Source: Caballeronia glathei (GTDB taxonomy: Bacteria; Pseudomonadota; Gammaproteobacteria; Burkholderiales; Burkholderiaceae). From it: a DNA stretch of 64,000 nucleotides. Below the pieces are notes generated by a model that was given only the letters and a program-made list of their open reading frames with translations, did no database searches and was not told where the DNA came from. The position numbers were made by a program, and so were the translations under genes. The number at the start of each line of letters is the position of its first letter. The first letter of the stretch is position 1. Below are positions 61,738 to 64,000 of this stretch, one piece after another. The DNA lies in the NCBI RefSeq assembly GCF_000698595.1, contig NZ_JFHC01000002.1:124001-188000 (forward strand), read 5' to 3'.

Positions 61738-62887
61738 GGCTGCCCAGTTTGTCGAGGCCGCGCGCGAGCGCGGTTTCGACTGGTATGCCGGCGTGCCGTG
61801 CTCGTTTCTCACGCCGTTCATCAACTACGTGCTGCAGGACGAGACGCTCCACTACGTGTCGGCCGCGAACGAGGGCGATGCGGTCGCGCTGATCGCGGGC
61901 GTCGCGCTCGGCGCGCAGACGGGACGGCGCGGCATCGCGATGATGCAGAACTCGGGGCTCGGCAATGCCGTGAGCCCGCTCACGTCGCTCACGTGGACGT
62001 TCCGGCTGCCGCAGCTTCTGATCGTCACGTGGCGGGGCCAGCCCGGCGTCGCGGACGAACCGCAGCACGCGCTGATGGGACCGGTCACGCCCGCGATGCT
62101 CGACACGATGGAAATTCCGTGGGAGCTGTTCCCCACCGAAGCCGATGCGATCGGCCCGGCGCTCGATCGCGCGACCGAACACATGGACCGCACCGGCCGG
62201 CCCTACGCGCTCGTGATGCAGAAGGGCAGCGTCGCGCCGTATGCGCTGAAGAAGACCGGTCTCGTGGGCGTGCGTGAACGCGCCGTGCGGGTAGAGCCGC
62301 AGCGCTTCGCGGGCGAGCGCGTCACGCGCCACGACGCGTTGCAGCGCGTGATCGCGCACACGCCGAAAGGCTCGACGGTCGTGCTCGCATCGACGGGTTT
62401 CTGCGGCCGCGAGCTCTACGCCATCGACGATCGCGAGAACCAGCTGTATCTCGTCGGCTCGATGGGCTGCGTCGCGCCGATGGCGCTCGGCCTCGCGCTT
62501 TCGCGGCCCGACCTGCGGGTCGTCGCGCTCGACGGCGACGGCGCCGCGCTGATGCGCATGGGCGTGTTCGCGACACTCGGCGCCTACGGTCCGGCGAATC
62601 TCATGCACCTGCTGCTCGACAACGGCGCGCACGAATCGACGGGCGGTCAGGCGACGGTGTCGCGCGGCGTGGACTTTGCGGCGATCGCGTCGGCGTGTGG
62701 CTATGCGCTCGCGCTCGATGGCGACGATATCGGCGTGATCGACCGCCTGTTCGACGCGAAGGACGTCGACGGCGTGCGCTTCGCGCGGCTGTCGATCCGG
62801 ACCGGTACGCCCGGCGACCTGCCGCGTCCGTCGATCACGCCGGAAGACGTGCGCGCGCGCCTGCAGAGGCATCTCGCCGGTCGTTGA
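61730..62887 (+). CDS. aepY: Phosphonopyruvate decarboxylase
   Basis: The 385-residue thiamine diphosphate enzyme makes phosphonoacetaldehyde and drives the PEP mutase equilibrium. [17 protein letters not shown] is typical of the N-terminus. The TPP/Mg motif is [15 protein letters not shown] through [12 protein letters not shown]. The start is GTG 61730 with GGAGG six bases upstream. No aminoethylphosphonate transaminase (PhnW) follows; the next genes are unrelated. A GC-rich inverted repeat GCGGCC/GGCCGC near 62932 may be part of a terminator but has no T-run. Confidence 0.95.
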   Translation: MIEAAQFVEAARERGFDWYAGVPCSFLTPFINYVLQDETLHYVSAANEGDAVALIAGVALGAQTGRRGIAMMQNSGLGNAVSPLTSLTWTFRLPQLLIVTWRGQPGVADEPQHALMGPVTPAMLDTMEIPWELFPTEADAIGPALDRATEHMDRTGRPYALVMQKGSVAPYALKKTGLVGVRERAVRVEPQRFAGERVTRHDALQRVIAHTPKGSTVVLASTGFCGRELYAIDDRENQLYLVGSMGCVAPMALGLALSRPDLRVVALDGDGAALMRMGVFATLGAYGPANLMHLLLDNGAHESTGGQATVSRGVDFAAIASACGYALALDGDDIGVIDRLFDAKDVDGVRFARLSIRTGTPGDLPRPSITPEDVRARLQRHLAGR

Positions 62888-62990
62888 CCCCGATTGAATC
62901 CGCATTGAACGCGCACTGAACGCGCTGAGAGCGCGGCCGCCCGGGCCGCCTCTCGGCCGAGGAACGCGGGCGCCGGTGCGCCGCGATGCA

Positions 62991-63428
62991 CTAGTCCTGT
63001 TTGCAGAAAATCGCGGTCATGAAGGGCGCGGCGGTGTGGATCGAAGCGTCGCTGCCCGCTGCGCGAACCTTCTGTTCCACCGCGCTCGAGCGGCCGATCA
63101 CCACCGCGCCGTAGGCCGAGTCCGCAATGGGCTCGCCGCTGCCGCGCCGGAATATCTCGTCGTCCTTCTGGTAGCCGACGACCGCGTAGACCTTGAACCC
63201 GAACGCCGTCAGTTCGCTACCGTGCGTCGTGCGAAACACGTTGACCGAATTCGGCTCGACGCGCATCGGGCTCGTCTCGATCAGGTGGTCGCGCTGCAGG
63301 GGCGCGACGACGGCATGTGCCGTCGACTTGCAGTCGAGCTGTGCGTCGATGGCGTAGGCATGCGACAGCGCGGGCAGCAGGGCGGCCGCGCCAAGCGCGA
63401 TGCGAATGGTCTGTGAATATGACTTCAT
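62991..63428 (-). CDS. Small exported protein, unknown function
   Basis: The 145-residue protein has a signal peptide MKSYSQTIRIALGAAALLPA, with cleavage near SHAYA. The mature domain of about 120 residues holds two cysteines (LDCKST and AIFCKQD at the C-terminus). FGFKVYAVVGYQKDDEIF resembles a small beta-rich fold, but I recognise no family. It is convergent with the phosphonate operon and probably not part of it. Confidence 0.8.
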   Translation of the reverse strand: MKSYSQTIRIALGAAALLPALSHAYAIDAQLDCKSTAHAVVAPLQRDHLIETSPMRVEPNSVNVFRTTHGSELTAFGFKVYAVVGYQKDDEIFRRGSGEPIADSAYGAVVIGRSSAVEQKVRAAGSDASIHTAAPFMTAIFCKQD

Positions 63429-63804
63429 GGCGTGTGCAACGGGACTGGCTGTAATTCTTGAAGGCAGACTTTAACGTCAAACGCGCGAGCGTGCTTGTCT
63501 GCTCGCGCGCGTCACGTCGCGGCATGACGCACGTCATGCGAGGGTGGTCCGCCAACCGGGCGTGCAGGCGGCGGCCTTCACCCATGCCGGCTTCCGCAAT
63601 ACCAGTTGAATGTCTTGCGGCACGACGGTGGTTGCCGGTTGCGTCGCCGTGCCGGTCGAGTCGTGGCCGCTGATAACCCGGTCGTTCGAAGTCGATGAGA
63701 CCGGCCGCCGATGGCGACCGCCGTGCTGTGTGAGGGCGAGGGCACTGTCTCAGATGGCGTGAAGCGTCTGAATCGGTCAGGCGTCAGGGGCAGAACGTCA
63801 TGGG
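63429..63804. other. Intergenic region, no gene recognised
   Basis: The 376-base region separates two minus-strand genes. The part next to 63428 should hold the promoter of the exported protein gene. Frames on the plus strand have no RBS and are Arg/Ala-rich noise. Confidence 0.4.
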
Positions 63805-64000
63805 TCAGGCGGCCAGCTCCAGTGCCGCCGCGCGGCGCGCGCCGCGCTGATGAACGCGCTCGCCGGCGGCATACGTTTCGAACACCGCGCGGTCGTCGCC
63901 GAGGAGCGCGAACGCGAAGAGCAGTTCCTCGAGCGACCCGGCGCGCGCGGTCCGGCGGGCAAGAAGCGGCGTGGCCTGCGGGTCGAGCACGACGAAGTCC
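63805..64000 (-). CDS. guaD: Guanine deaminase, C-terminal part (partial)
   Basis: A minus-strand frame enters from the right edge and ends at TGA 63807-63805, giving about 64 residues. DFVVLDPQATPLLARR and SLEELLFAFALLGDDRAV match the C-terminal end of GuaD-type amidohydrolases, which convert guanine to xanthine. The metal-binding part lies outside the window. GuaD fits the purine/pyrimidine transport theme only loosely. Confidence 0.75.
   Translation of the reverse strand, partial: DFVVLDPQATPLLARRTARAGSLEELLFAFALLGDDRAVFETYAAGERVHQRGARRAAALELAA

Overview
The window is a high-GC beta-proteobacterial chromosome segment. Several things point to Burkholderia, most likely the pseudomallei/thailandensis group and the main chromosome: the min operon, the yicC-gmk-rpoZ-spoT run, a Burkholderia-type trimeric porin, two MHS-family transporters and the tRNA and housekeeping content. 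The species call is inference from gene content; no sequence search was run.

Layout. Positions 1-6.0 kb hold an MHS transporter, a CytX-type NCS1 permease, rarA and serS. From 6.0 to 12.6 kb come tRNA-Ser(CGA), a lipoprotein, map, a GNAT acetyltransferase, minCDE, two small exported proteins and a ClC antiporter. From 13.2 to 18.2 kb lie an OpgC-type acyltransferase, a second MHS transporter and several small exported or low-complexity proteins. From 18.2 to 27.2 kb are tRNA-Ser(UGA), the rph-rdgB-hemW operon, the stringent-response operon yicC-gmk-rpoZ-spoT, a NinX-like protein, two tRNA-Arg(ACG) genes and greB. From 27.3 to 38.1 kb are a porin, a candidate small RNA, a cold-shock gene, an exonuclease/GIY-YIG fusion, a secreted chorismate mutase, tRNA-Thr(CGU), fbp, pepN and a DUF4136 lipoprotein.

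Positions 38.6-56.5 kb form one long plus-strand operon with the full signature of an aryl polyene (APE)/xanthomonadin-like pigment cluster. It has a chain-length factor, three ketosynthases, a ketoreductase, two hotdog dehydratases (one fused to an AMP-ligase), two acyl carrier proteins, two acyltransferases (one fused to a GT2 domain), an ammonia lyase, a thioesterase, a LolA-like carrier, an MMPL/RND exporter and a flavin halogenase-like enzyme. Many junctions are ATGA or TGATG overlaps, so translation is probably coupled along the operon.

Positions 56.6-62.9 kb form a second operon, for phosphonate biosynthesis. It encodes a PEP mutase fused to a nucleotidyltransferase domain, phosphonopyruvate decarboxylase, a separate nucleotidyltransferase, a CDP-alcohol phosphatidyltransferase, an LPG-synthase-type membrane protein and a 2-oxoglutarate/Fe(II) oxygenase. 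The combination suggests a phosphonate headgroup that is nucleotide-activated and placed on a lipid. The window ends in the 3' part of a guanine deaminase gene.

The most interesting material is the phosphonate/phosphonolipid operon, the APE operon with its four-stop tandem repeat between KS and dehydratase genes, a candidate sRNA near 28.9 kb, two tRNA-Arg copies that differ only at the discriminator base, and small genes that are easy to miss (11147-11254, 16705-16863, 17059-17226, 32153-32302).
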